Origin: Acholoe squamosa
Lineage: Eukaryota > Annelida > Polychaeta > Phyllodocida > Polynoidae
DNA length: 64,000 nucleotides
Assembly (NCBI GenBank): GCA_949317995.1
Contig: OX439050.1
Coordinates: 2,728,001-2,792,000 of the forward strand
Direction: 5' to 3'
The notes beneath the pieces are model-generated. The model was not told where the DNA came from. It saw nothing but the letters and a program-made list of their open reading frames with translations, and ran no database searches. Below, in pieces: positions 9,331-19,978 of this stretch; within the stretch, counting starts at the first letter, position 1, and the number at the start of each line of letters is the position of its first letter. A program made the position numbers and the translations under genes.

Positions 9331-12279
9331 ATGGCTGAGGAATCCGTAGCTGCAGCCAAGCTATCCGGTGACCCGGATAAGCTGACTCCGTCCGCAGAAG
9401 CTTTTCCGGAAGCTTTGTCGCCTGTTACACAGGAAGAGAGCGAGATGATGGACGTGGAGGAACCCACGGATCGCTCGTTCGAGGAGAAGCTGGCTTCATT
9501 CTCACTCAATGAGCCAGAGAAACTGCTGTCTCCACTCCCAGCAGAGGGATCCGGAGCGACTGCGAGTGCTGAACCCGCAGCGACAGAGTCCGAAACTACC
9601 CAAGTTGACGGACAGAAGGATGAGTGGAAGCCAGCAGTGGCGGAGCCTTTTCCAGCTAGCTATGATGGTCGCTACCTGTATGTCCACCCGGAACTGCAGG
9701 CACAAGTGACCTACGCGGACGGGACACCAGTCAGGATGGACCCGAAAGTCAGGATAGCTATCGAGGGCGTCATGGCTCCCGAACAGCTGACCAGGATGCC
9801 TCCCGAGTGGCTTCGAGACTGGCCGTGGTTCCAACGGGGACTTATGGTGGACGCCGGTTTCCGTGAAACCGTGTACGCAGCTAACCGAGCCTTCGAGCTC
9901 GGAGCGTATCCGAAGCCTGACAAGTCCCTGTGGAACGTCAAGGCTACGAACATTAACTGGGTAGGCTGTGTCTGGGATACCGATGGCCAGACCTACCCAC
10001 GCCCTAGTGCTATCCGGACGCCGTGCCGGACCACTAAGGAATTCCGGGAGGCCGCTGCTAACTTCGAGCAGTGGGACGACGGTTACTACATAACCGAACA
10101 GGAATTGGTGGATGTCCAGAACAATTCACTAATCGGATTGGACCGAGCTGCAGCCCTTCGGACGGTTATTGTCCGCCGCATGACTGCCGAACAGGAGGCA
10201 CAGGAAGAGGCTAAGAGGGCCGCGGAAGCACCCGCACCTCCTATCCCCGACCTGAAGCTTGCCACCAGAAGCTCCGCCAGTGCTACATCAGCTACCGGCA
10301 GCACTACTACTCCAGTAGAAGCCACGACCTCCAGCACATCCGGAACCCAGGAACCGGAGGAAGACTGGAAGGTCAGTAAGAACCGACGATCCGCTGCTCG
10401 GAAGCTCAAGAATCTCCCGGATTCTGCGAGAGCCGAGCCGAAACCCAGCACCTCAACCACTGGTAGTACTGCCATGGAGGTTGAGTCGTCTGACGAGGAG
10501 TCGGTGCACGAATCCTCGGTTGAGTATGATGAGAAGGCCACTCCATCAACTCAAACCGAGGCCGAACGTTGGGCTAACGCCAAATCCGGATTCAAAACCC
10601 GGATCCCGACGTGTTTCTCCGACTGTGCGTACGGAGTTAAGAAGGACGGCTCTACCCTCTATGCCTGTCCAGACTCAATCAATAAGAACGATGAGTCGGA
10701 TGATGAAGATTGGATGCGCCTTTCGGACGAGGACCCCAATCCGAGCAAAGCCTATCGAAAGATGTGGCTTATGCTAAACCACACCGAAGGGTATTACACT
10801 TATACCCAGAGGAGGAAGCTGCGTTGGGCTTTAGAGAAGTGGTACGGTGACGATCAAAAGTCCTGTCCCTTCTCTATCTGCCAGGATGCGAGTGATGTCT
10901 CGATCCGGACCTGGAGTACTCCAGCCCGGTTCCAAAGGCATCTGGTAGAGGCCCACTTCCACCATCACCCGGTTTACATTTGTGATCCGAGTTATGGTAA
11001 GAAGGGCAAGAAGTGTACTACGAAGGTGCAATACAACCGACGTAGTGATCTGGCTAGACACCAGAAGAAATGCCACGCAGAAGGTTTGGACGGGGCCCGG
11101 AAGCGCATCATGGAGCTTCATCAGGAACTCATGAAGGAGTTCGATAGCCTGAGCGAGGATGCTTGGTCTAAGATCCGACCAGGGGACCAAGTCCTCTGCG
11201 AAGTTCCGAAGACCAAGGATTCGAAACTCCGAGCAAAGATAGTCCTGACTCCTGGAAAGGGTAAACTGGACATGCACGAGTCTCTCTGGCAGAAATGCGA
11301 GGAATCCGGAAAGGATGCAAAGAGAGCTCGTGAAAGGAGCAGGAGAGACCAGAACCGTGGCGGCAATGGTAATGGTCAGAGCACAACAAAACCGAAGGTC
11401 AGAGCAGAGGACCGTTCCAGGTCCCCTCTGACAAGGCACCCCGCAGAACAGGCTCAGGGCACTCCGGTGTTCAAGAAGCCTGAACCTGCCGGATACGCTG
11501 GAGCCGTATCTAAACCTGGGAAAGTGAGTTCTCGAAACTTTCCGTCCTTAAACCAGGGACCTGGACCTGAGAGCCAGACCTTGGTGGTAGGAAAGGATGG
11601 TCGCCTTATGCCAAAGAAGACCACCGCATCTGCTGCCGCCGGATCTGCATCCGCTCCAGCCGCCCCACCAGTTACCTTTACCCAGGAGCAGTTAAACATG
11701 TACCTGCAAATGGGACTGAAACAGAACGTACCACCTGCCTTCTGTGTACCAACGACAGGTGTGTCCGGGAGTCCTAAACCCGGAAGTGGTCCACAGGCCG
11801 CCTCGACTCCTCCCAAGGCTGTCGCGGCACCTGAGAAACCGAAGGACGCCATTACCATTAAAACTGGTAATGCGGAAGTTTGGTTTGAGAAGTCTCGCCA
11901 AGGGGAGGCAGATGTCCAGAAGGCCATCTACACCCATTGGGAGAAGACCGTTCGTGAGAAAGCGATCGAGTTTCATCAGGGTCTCCTAAACGAAACCCTG
12001 TTATGTATGAAACAGGTGGGCGACGCTGAAAAGCAACGTCTCGAGACTCTCATCCGGGACGATGTAAAGGCCCAGGAGGAGGCTGCCTCAGCTGCTCAAG
12101 AAAAAGCAGCTATGGATGTACACGTGTTGGAAAAGCGTGTAAAGGAGGAGATCACTCGGAACACCAACCTGAACACTAAGTTCATGAGGGTGTTCGGAGT
12201 CGACTTGGACGAGTGGGACGGCACTCCCGAGTCGGCTTTAGCTCTTCTGAAGAAGAAGCATGCTAAGAAATCCGTTTAA
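9331..12279 (+). CDS. ORF3: unknown zinc-finger/coiled-coil protein in the env position
   Basis: A 982-residue frame starting at ATG 9331 (context GTCATGG, a good initiation context); the frame is open from 9313. I recognise no named family. In order: an acidic Ser/Glu-rich N-terminus; a probably folded segment with many Trp, Tyr and Pro (about 9649-10200); a Ser/Thr-rich disordered stretch; a zinc-finger-like region at residues about 512-585 (first C-x4-C...H-x4-H, second C-x10-C-x14-H-x4-H); a basic Lys/Arg-rich stretch; a Pro/Ala-rich stretch; and a C-terminal coiled coil (about 11940-12190). There is no signal peptide, furin-like site or membrane segment, so it is not a normal Env. The zinc fingers and basic stretch suggest nucleic-acid binding. 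Base composition is visibly GC-richer than gag and pol, which suggests a separate origin. Confidence 0.85.
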   Translation: MAEESVAAAKLSGDPDKLTPSAEAFPEALSPVTQEESEMMDVEEPTDRSFEEKLASFSLNEPEKLLSPLPAEGSGATASAEPAATESETTQVDGQKDEWKPAVAEPFPASYDGRYLYVHPELQAQVTYADGTPVRMDPKVRIAIEGVMAPEQLTRMPPEWLRDWPWFQRGLMVDAGFRETVYAANRAFELGAYPKPDKSLWNVKATNINWVGCVWDTDGQTYPRPSAIRTPCRTTKEFREAAANFEQWDDGYYITEQELVDVQNNSLIGLDRAAALRTVIVRRMTAEQEAQEEAKRAAEAPAPPIPDLKLATRSSASATSATGSTTTPVEATTSSTSGTQEPEEDWKVSKNRRSAARKLKNLPDSARAEPKPSTSTTGSTAMEVESSDEESVHESSVEYDEKATPSTQTEAERWANAKSGFKTRIPTCFSDCAYGVKKDGSTLYACPDSINKNDESDDEDWMRLSDEDPNPSKAYRKMWLMLNHTEGYYTYTQRRKLRWALEKWYGDDQKSCPFSICQDASDVSIRTWSTPARFQRHLVEAHFHHHPVYICDPSYGKKGKKCTTKVQYNRRSDLARHQKKCHAEGLDGARKRIMELHQELMKEFDSLSEDAWSKIRPGDQVLCEVPKTKDSKLRAKIVLTPGKGKLDMHESLWQKCEESGKDAKRARERSRRDQNRGGNGNGQSTTKPKVRAEDRSRSPLTRHPAEQAQGTPVFKKPEPAGYAGAVSKPGKVSSRNFPSLNQGPGPESQTLVVGKDGRLMPKKTTASAAAGSASAPAAPPVTFTQEQLNMYLQMGLKQNVPPAFCVPTTGVSGSPKPGSGPQAASTPPKAVAAPEKPKDAITIKTGNAEVWFEKSRQGEADVQKAIYTHWEKTVREKAIEFHQGLLNETLLCMKQVGDAEKQRLETLIRDDVKAQEEAASAAQEKAAMDVHVLEKRVKEEITRNTNLNTKFMRVFGVDLDEWDGTPESALALLKKKHAKKSV

Positions 12280-13777
12280 AGCATGCTAGGGTTATTTCTT
12301 CCATAATTTTTTTTTTCCAACACCAAATGACCAGATATAGTCTTTGCGGAACCCTAAAGGTCTGCGAATGCTTTTACTAGTGCATGAACACCTATGCTAT
12401 GTGTTCCGGGTTCCTTTGACCAGTCTATTATTCAGGTTGTATAACATTTATTACACCCTGAATAGCCTATTCGGATTTATAATTTCATCCATGAACAATC
12501 CGATAGTAGACTTGCTGCTGTGAGACGTATCCGGATGCCAGTTCCAGACTCCTGCTGTTACCCGTGCTAACCAATTACTAGGATGGACTTTACGATTTAC
12601 CTCTACAACTCATCTGTACTCCCGAATGGACTTATATCTCTACTACTATTACTTCCGGATCAACCTATATCGGACTATTATTTTACTTATGTCAACTAAA
12701 ACTTAAAAAGGATTACGTTCTCTACACAGTTGACACATCCGGACTAATATTCTACAAATCTACACCATTCGGATATACTATAAACTTTAGCACTACTAGA
12801 GGATTGTGGGTAGCTGCCCCAAATCAACTACCGTGTTCACTCAATATAAGGAAACTATAAACTTTAGCACGTCCATCCCGTGGTTAGCTGACCACACCTA
12901 CCTACTAGTACCCGGAGGATACAGCAGAAGACTCCAGCAGCATTTATAATTCCTGTATATTGTATATAATGTCATATTTCTATTTTTCTATAATATTATA
13001 TGTATGTACATATCCACTAGATACATATTATAATACGGGTACATAGACATTTCCTGATACGGATCTCTAATCACTATTAGTATTTATATTATAAGATCCG
13101 TTAAACTTCACCAGATAACACATATTATTGTCCTGCGAGACAAATTATATAATAAGTATAATGATCTGGTGCTATAAAAGTTATTAGGTACACGGTGATA
13201 ATATATTATTATATTCATTATCACACCGTGATGTTTTTTTTTTTTTTCAAGTGTATGTTATAAATAATCATATTCGTACTACTCACGGAATCCTTAACGG
13301 ATTCGTATAATATTAATATACGACATGTCATTAGATAGTGATGTTACTATAACAGTCTTCTTTAAGACTACATATTCAAATGTGGTGTCAATGACTACAA
13401 ACACACATACGGATGTTATTTTGTGATATGTTTTATTATCGACAGTTCCGTTACATATAGCTGTCATCATCACATGTATACGATTCATATTACTTGTCTT
13501 ATTAATTATACCTGAAATATAATACAATATTATGTGGTATAATAATTAAATAGACAGTTCCGTTTCACATAACTGTCTCTTCTTCAAGTAATTCGTATAA
13601 TATTTCAACATCCTAATCGTTATATGTAACTAAAATTCACTATCGAATATATATATATGACATCTGGTTCACAATTTATTTAGTGCTAATGTTATACCTG
13701 TGGTTGTACCTCTATTACTAAAGGTTTAGACATGTAGAAATGTTATCCTAGTAATATTATACGTATAACACCCTCCT
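12280..13777 (+). other. Long AT-rich 3' non-coding region of the retrotransposon
   Basis: About 1.5 kb without a credible reading frame. The block AAACTATAAACTTTAGCAC is repeated (about 12778 and 12850). Several short inverted repeats cluster between 13100 and 13580: CACCAGAT/ATCTGGTG (13109-13116 and 13164-13171), CACGGTGATAAT against its near complement (13191-13202 and 13217-13230), GAATCC/GGATTC near 13288, and two GACAGTT...CTGTC hairpins near 13441 and 13552. These could be RNA export, stability or packaging elements; the role is unknown. Confidence 0.6.
13191..13230 (+). other. Stem-loop in the 3' region
   Basis: CACGGTGATAAT pairs with ATTATCACACCGTG across an AT-rich loop of 14 bases, with a 2-base bulge. 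It is the longest of the short hairpins in the tail and is followed by a run of T. It would be part of the full-length RNA near its 3' end. Confidence 0.5.
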
Positions 13778-13781
13778 AAAT

Positions 13782-13795
13782 GTCTGGGGGAGTGG
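13782..13795 (+). other. Polypurine tract
   Basis: The bases just before the 3' LTR read TCTGGGGGAGTGG. This purine run directly abutting the LTR is where plus-strand DNA synthesis would begin. Its position is as expected; it is short and interrupted by one T. Confidence 0.65.
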
Positions 13796-14170
13796 TGTAG
13801 AGGTACACTTTACTACCATAGGAGTTGGGTACCGTCTGACGTGGCGGGTGAGTCGAGTCGTCGGACGTTCCTCAGGTTCCGGATAGGTGGCAGCACCGAT
13901 CCGGGTCTGTGGGGACATCTGACGACGAACACCTGGGTCCGTATATAAAGCCCAGGGCTCAGCCGCTACGTCAGAGGCCCTTCTGGCCTCCACACTATGT
14001 AAACCACTGTCTTTTAATATTAGCTGCCTCTTTGATATCATTCGGCAGCCGTGAGTGTGCATTAAGTAATAAACCTAACCGTTGGCATACACTTGGAATA
14101 CTGTCTTACTCTTTCTTTCCGAATCGTAAGACCCGAACCCCCCAGGTCCGTAAGGCCACAAACCCTTACA
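13796..14170 (+). repeat. 3' LTR (375 bp)
   Basis: Same start, end and length as the 5' LTR, with the TATA box at about 13942 and AATAAA at 14068-14073. I found no difference from the 5' copy. Since both LTRs are identical at integration, the lack of differences indicates a recent insertion. It is followed by the right target duplication TATG (14171-14174). Confidence 0.95.
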
Positions 14171-14174
14171 TATG
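14171..14174. repeat. Right target-site duplication (TATG)
   Basis: Matches 1323-1326. Host DNA resumes here. Confidence 0.8.
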
Positions 14175-14736
14175 GATGTTGAACACATTTCTAATCGTAT
14201 CTACCTAACTTCTTCCCTCTCCCTGTCTTCATGCCTCTTTAACTTCACAGCTTCCTCCCTCAAATTTATCTCTTCTCTGTTGTCTCTTGTACATGTCATA
14301 GGTTGCCCCCTACCCCTCCTGGTTCTCTTATGCTGATGTGTCTTTCCCACCACCTGTCACTGAAATACTCTGATTACTGTCATCTCAGCCCCTCCTCCAC
14401 TCCACACAGCCCACACCAATGCACCATTGCATGTAAGCCATGTCCCTTATAGCTCTCATCTCCTGCCGTTATTACCATAATAACATGTTAATCACTCACA
14501 TCCAGCTGCCTTCAGGGAGCTATGTACAATGGAGATGTTACCTCTCTGATATTGGATTTAGGCGCTAATGTGAAGAATGGAGGAGACATGCTCTCTGGTA
14601 CTAGAGGTAGAAATATAGGCAATAATGTCAATAACAGACACATTGTTACTTGGACCACTGGTATCCTCATATCACAAGAAGGATGTACATATTCATCTAC
14701 AAGTGGACATAGCAACATAGGATATATGAGTGTGGG

Positions 14737-15466
14737 ATACATTTTACACCAGTGGCAATAAAATCAGATTGCATCTGTTTTCATTTTGTCAACAAGATGA
14801 TACAAACAGTGTGTAATAACAATAGAACATCTACATTGCACAGAAGTGATAAGCAGTTTCAAATGAAGTCTTTGACCAATGACATGGATCCATGGATACA
14901 TCTTTTAACAAGTGAAAAATATATCATACTGCCCTAAATTTCAGTGGCCATGGTGTGAGCAAAGCCTTGTTCCTCTTAAGTAATCAGCAAACGAAACAAT
15001 GAAAGAAATATATAGGAAAATTTTCCAGTCTAAATATTGGTCCTTCCAAAAGGTCAATAAAAGTAACTGGAAGATTGGTTATGAAAGGCCGTAATATCTT
15101 ACAAAAGCCTACAGTTTTACCGAACCCTTACAGTCACAAGTCTTCGATAGGCATTCCCCCTCCTCTATAACCTTGCTAAGAGTGCTCTTTACTTGAAACC
15201 ATCTCCGCTCTATGCTTCATAGTCCAAATGGAGAACTGCAGATGGCTAAGTTTAGTCGGTAACTAGGGCCTTTCCAAACAACACACACATTTCATCATCT
15301 TTCTATATTCAACTTCCGACACCTCTCTTCTTTCCTTTCTGTCACATGACTGCCTTCTATCATGAACAGGGCCAGGGGAGGGGTGGCACTTAAGGGCATT
15401 ACCTTACCTTCCTGCCCTGACTGCCCTCCCCTAACCATCTTCAGCACTTGAGATCTCCTATTCCTC
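14737..15466. other. 730-bp segment present only in copy 1
   Basis: Between GAGTGTGGG (14736) and TTCACTCCCTAAG (15467) copy 1 has about 730 bp where copy 2 (near 40150-40173) has about 20 bp. I see no target duplication, so it could be a loss from copy 2. It has no coding frame or recognisable element. Confidence 0.65.
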
Positions 15467-16479
15467 TTCACTCCCTAAGCGCTGTGATCTCTACACACCT
15501 TATTTACCCTTTACATAACTATCATGGTACATCAATAACTTACCATTTATGCATCATGCAGACCCTACATGGCTGATGCACCAATGCATTCTGGTGAGCA
15601 GGCTTATCTGCACTTCATTGGTGCATCATGGGTACCCGGGGTCATGATGCACTCCTGTTTAGCAGCCCTCATAGGGTTACTGCTTCCCTCATGTACCATG
15701 GTTCCCCTCCTTCACCACCGCCACCCTTCGCCATCTCCCTGATAGTTGTTATCCTGTGCCCTGCAATTACTGAGGTGCACATCACTCAGGGGCCTGCAGC
15801 TGCCTGCAGCAATCTTCTCATTGTGTCAATCGGGGCACTGATGGAATAAGTTATAGCTCCATTAATGTGACATTAGCATCCATGTTACCTGGCACAATGT
15901 TATACTTGGTTTTTATGTAAGTTTTTTTTATGCAAAAGTGCTTAGATCTCTGCAAATTTGTGACAAAATCCAAACATCTCAAGCCTCTTGTTTTTACTGA
16001 TTTAACACAAGTGGACTGCGGGTGATAGTTGTGAGGATAGGTTGGCATGAATGTTATGCCGCGTGAGGTATAGCAGCCAATACTAGTGATGAGGGCCTCG
16101 GGACATTCTGGCTGGTGCTTAGAGACACTGAGCAATGAAGACCTTAGGGCAGCGTGTAGGATAAAACAGCACTCAGTGAAAGGAGTAGGGATTAGGGAGT
16201 TCTTTCAAGTTCATACAAGCTAAAAATGGCCAACAGCAGGCAGCAAAAGACTTCAGGTGCCTGGGGGAGACCCTTAATCATTGTAAGACTGAATGGCTTC
16301 TTTAGGTCCTTTCAGGGGGAAAAGACCATAGGCAATGCCCCTATTTCTGATCCACATCCACCTTTTACTTGTCCTTTATTGGCTATATCCGTCTTTCCCC
16401 AGTACTTACACCATCTTTCTCGACTGTCATTGCAGCTAGTCAAAGAATCTGTTAAACAAAACATGCCTAATTAGAAAGA

Positions 16480-18275
16480 TGGCCATTAGGGAGAAGAAAC
16501 TGCCTTGAATCTCTCCAGGTATTGCCGATCAGCTGACTGATAAAAGGAGAGCTAGGGCTAAAGCCAGGAGAGCCAGATTAGACAGTGTCATAAAAGCAGC
16601 CAGCAAGCTCCAAAACCAAGCCAAAAATGTTATCAGAGATGCCAAAGCTTACTTCATCCAAGACAATGAGAATGAGTCTAGATATAAATACTGGGATTAA
16701 ATGGAGTTTCATTTCCCTATCAATCTTATTGATCCACAAACAGCTAGGCCAGTCCCCCAGAAAGAAGCTGCAGAAATGATTAATACCTTTTTTGCTACAA
16801 TAGGACCCAAGTTAGCAGATGGTTTTGATGAACCCAGAAAGCGCCACTTTGTAAGAAACCCACCACCAAACCAACAAATGCCCGAGATACAAACTACTGA
16901 AGTAGAGATACTCGAAATATGTAAGAAAATAAATGTAAACAAAGCTTCATCTGTACCCAACCTGTCAACAAAGATACTTAAAGATGCCTTCATTGCCCTT
17001 GTTCTACAACTTACATAGCTGATAAATCTGTCTTTCCTAGAACAAGTCTTCCCTAAGAATTAGAAATTAGCCACTATTATACCTATTCCAAAGAACGGTG
17101 ATTTAAGTAACCCTAGCAATTATAGACCAGTAGCACTACTTCCACTTCCTAGCAAGATTATTAAAACGGTTGCTCATAAGAATATTTCTGGTTTCTAAGC
17201 AAGTTTTATAGATCTGACCAAAGCATTTGATACTGTGAACCACAACATACTATTGTACAAATTGAGAGACATGGGTTTAAATCAGGACACCCTAAATAGG
17301 TTGAAGTCATATCTTAACCATAGACACCAGACTACTTACTCCAACAACCAGATATCAACGCAAGCAGAGGTAAAATGTGGGGTCCCACAGGGCTCTATTC
17401 TGGGTCCACTGTTGTTTTTTAGCATATATGAATGATATTAATAATAATCTTTATTCAAAAGTCAATTTATATGCTGATGACGCAGTCATATATACTTCAC
17501 ATAAAAACCTAGATATTGCTGCTGTACAACTTCAAACAGACCTAGATAATCTGGTAGGCTGGACTATATTGAATCATCTGACTATAGCTATAAAAAAAAT
17601 AATGTTCTTTGGAACCAACTAAGCACTTAAAAGGGTGAATCTAGATATAAATATCTATATAAGCAATCAGCCCCTTTGAGAAAGTTAATTCTTTTAAATA
17701 TCTGGGTGTGACACTTGATGGCGAATTAAAATATGATGTGCATATTAAGGACCTAAAGGTCAAAGTTGGCTACAGAAAAATGGCCAGAATGAGGAAATAT
17801 ATGAGAAAAAAAATCAATCAATACTTATTTATAAGTCCAAAGTCCTACCATACTTTGATTATGGAGATATTTTATATAAGGGTACATCATATTACACTAT
17901 TACACAAAACTCCAGAATGGAGCCCTCAAAATCTATATGAGGTTCCCCCGCGCACCTCTACTGCAAAAATCCATAAACAAGCTGAGATTAACTACCTAGA
18001 GGACAGACGTTCTTCACACTTACTTAAGTTTGCATACAAAAAGGCCAAAATAGATGACAACACAATCAAGAGCAAGTAAGAGCTACACATGCAAATGAGG
18101 CACCATTGCTTAAGTATGTAATAGCCAAGAAACAAATCACACATAGAAGTGTTGCATATAAGGCTGACACTGTCTGGAACAATCTCCCACCTGCTAAGAG
18201 GTTACTAGAGGATTATGATCCCTTCTGTAAAGATCAGAAAGAGCTTCTTTCAAGTAAAAGGCAGAAATACGAGTG
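16480..18275 (+). pseudogene. Decayed non-LTR retrotransposon (CR1/Jockey-type), copy 1
   Basis: Pieces of one reverse transcriptase are readable across three frames. A linker (KRRARAKARRARLD) is followed by MINTFFATIGPKLADGF, NPSNYRPVALLPL, FIDLTKAFDTVNHNILLYKL (about 17206-17265), GVPQGSILGPLLF (about 17377-17415), NLYADDAVIYTS (about 17464-17500) and FKYLGVTLDGELKYDVHI (about 17695). The C-terminal block THRSVAYKADTVWNNLPP (18140 on) is typical of the CR1/Jockey group. The endonuclease domain is absent. In-frame stops occur, for example near 17019 and 17062, and frame changes fall near 17420 and 17620. Most of the damage is shared with copy 2, so it decayed before the duplication. Confidence 0.85.
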
Positions 18276-19714
18276 ATACAATCTTATAAGGCATAGAGAC
18301 ATTTGTAAGCTATAAGGATGTCCACCACGAAGATAGGACCCCAGGTATACTGTATATTTATTTGAGTTTATAAATGTGCTCATAGAATACTTACATATTG
18401 TATGTGATCATATATCATGTTTTAAATAACCATATATGGAATTTAGATTGCATTATTATCAAGCAAAGAATACTGCCAATCTGTGTGCAAATGTTGGTGC
18501 CATATGAATAGGGGACCTTCTGGAACCACTATGTTGCGCTAGTATAAATAAACCGATTTAAAAGATATGTCCAAAGCTGCCATAGAGAGATTTGGAAAAG
18601 CAGCACGGTGATGGAAGACAAACTATTCAATGCTGCAATCTTTGAGTGAAACCAAAGTCATTCTTATATTCTGCACCTACAAGGTTTGTTTCTATGGTTA
18701 CATAAAGAATGTTTTTGAAACACACTGAAATTGCCTACATTTGTGTCACTTGGAACACAAAGCCTTGTCACCATAACTGTATGAATCACTTAGTATCCAA
18801 AACATATGAGTTAGAGTGTTTATATGTCAATAAATAATTCATACTAACAAGTTTTGATGTTCTCAAGAAAATTTAGATTCCCTAATGTAATGAAGACAAG
18901 GTCAACAAAAATAAATTTCTGTTTCGGGTTGTAAGACCCTATGTATATAATAGTGTGTTTTATTTCATAGGATACCAGGTTACACCAGAGCACCTTGTAT
19001 TTACTTTTCAGTCATAGTAGTTGGACAGTGGCTTTTGAATAGTGAGTGTAGATTGATGTCAATTCAGACCATGTGACTATGTTAGATTGTGCATCATTCT
19101 GGCCTGTTCAGAGTACTTCTATAAAACGGTATGGTTCTTTGGTCTTCATATTTCAATTGACTAACAACCTGCCTCTCACACACCTCCGGCATTCGTCCCT
19201 CTGGTATTAGATGGCACAGCTTTACATAACTTTGAGCTACGGTAGAATGTGGGTGCAGCAAACAATCAGCCTCAACGGCTTAACAATAATTGCAGGCCAT
19301 ACAACTTTTCATTTAAATAGCAATGAAAGTATATCAGGAACGAAGTGTTTTACAGCTTTTAGAATGGGAACCTACTGTACTTGTCATTTTGTACTTGTTA
19401 TATGTTCTGCAAGGCATCATAGAAATACCTTCTTTATTGGCATTAGGTTTTACCCTCACCCTATTCTATTTAATTTGTTTATAATTTGTGCAACATAGGC
19501 AGCAAATAAATTCAGACACGTGTAACAAGGCCCCCTTGTAGGTGTTAATTTGCACAGGCTCAGGTATATCTGCTCCTGAATGCTCTCAATGACCTATAAC
19601 TATTTCACCCATGCCTAAAGCTAAAAAGGCAGTGAGTTTCAGAGACCTGGAACAGTTGATGGGGGTGTAGGAGGAAGACTCTAACACCACTCATTGACTA
19701 TTCCTGTCAACCGG

Positions 19715-19978
19715 GTTGGGTGTGTGCAATGTGCACGTGATTGTGGCACTTTGGGGCGTGTCATTAAAAGGTTATCAGGTTGCTAGGCTGATATCTTAAC
19801 TAGCAAGGATGTCTCTAGCTTAGTCATATAAAAAAAAAAGAAAACTGACATAAAAAAAAGGAATTGAAGAAAAGTAATTGATTCTTCACATTGTGAATGT
19901 GTAGGGGATTGGGTCAATTCAGGGTTGAGAGCTTTTGAATATGTAAGGGGCGTATTTGGCCATTTCAAACGCTGCCAG
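19715..19978. other. About 260-bp segment present only in copy 1
   Basis: Copy 1 continues from TGTCAACCG through about 260 bp before AGCTGAGATATCCCC. Copy 2 (about 44343-44353) joins these with only a few bases. It contains two A-rich runs (19831-19862). No target duplication is clear, so deletion from copy 2 is as likely as insertion. Confidence 0.6.

Larger units (their letters stand above)
1327..14170 (+). mobile_element. Giant Ty3/Gypsy-type LTR retrotransposon with an extra third ORF
   Basis: A complete-looking LTR element of 12,844 bp. In order: 5' LTR 1327-1701, primer-binding site 1703-1720, gag 1841-4624, pol to 8821, a GC-rich spacer with possible promoter sites, ORF3 9331-12279, a 1.5-kb AT-rich non-coding tail, polypurine tract and 3' LTR 13796-14170. 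It is flanked by a 4-bp target duplication, TATG. The domain order protease, reverse transcriptase, RNase H, integrase places it in Ty3/Gypsy (Metaviridae), not Copia or Bel. Typical family members are about 5-8 kb, so this one is roughly twice the usual size because of a long gag, the third ORF and the 3' tail. The LTRs look identical by eye and CpGs are plentiful, so the insertion is young. It looks nearly whole, with about one break. Confidence 0.95.

Noticed and set aside
9502-11976. Antisense open frames opposite ORF3, several over 100 codons
   Set aside because: They mirror the GC-rich codon pattern of ORF3 and show no domain; expected shadows of a long GC-rich gene.
9331-12279. ORF3 as an envelope glycoprotein
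   Set aside because: No signal peptide, hydrophobic fusion segment, transmembrane anchor or cysteine pattern; zinc-finger-like motifs and Lys/Arg-rich stretches instead.
13294-13527. Minus-strand 77-codon frame in the 3' tail of the retrotransposon
   Set aside because: AT-rich, no motif, overlaps hairpins; no more than chance length.
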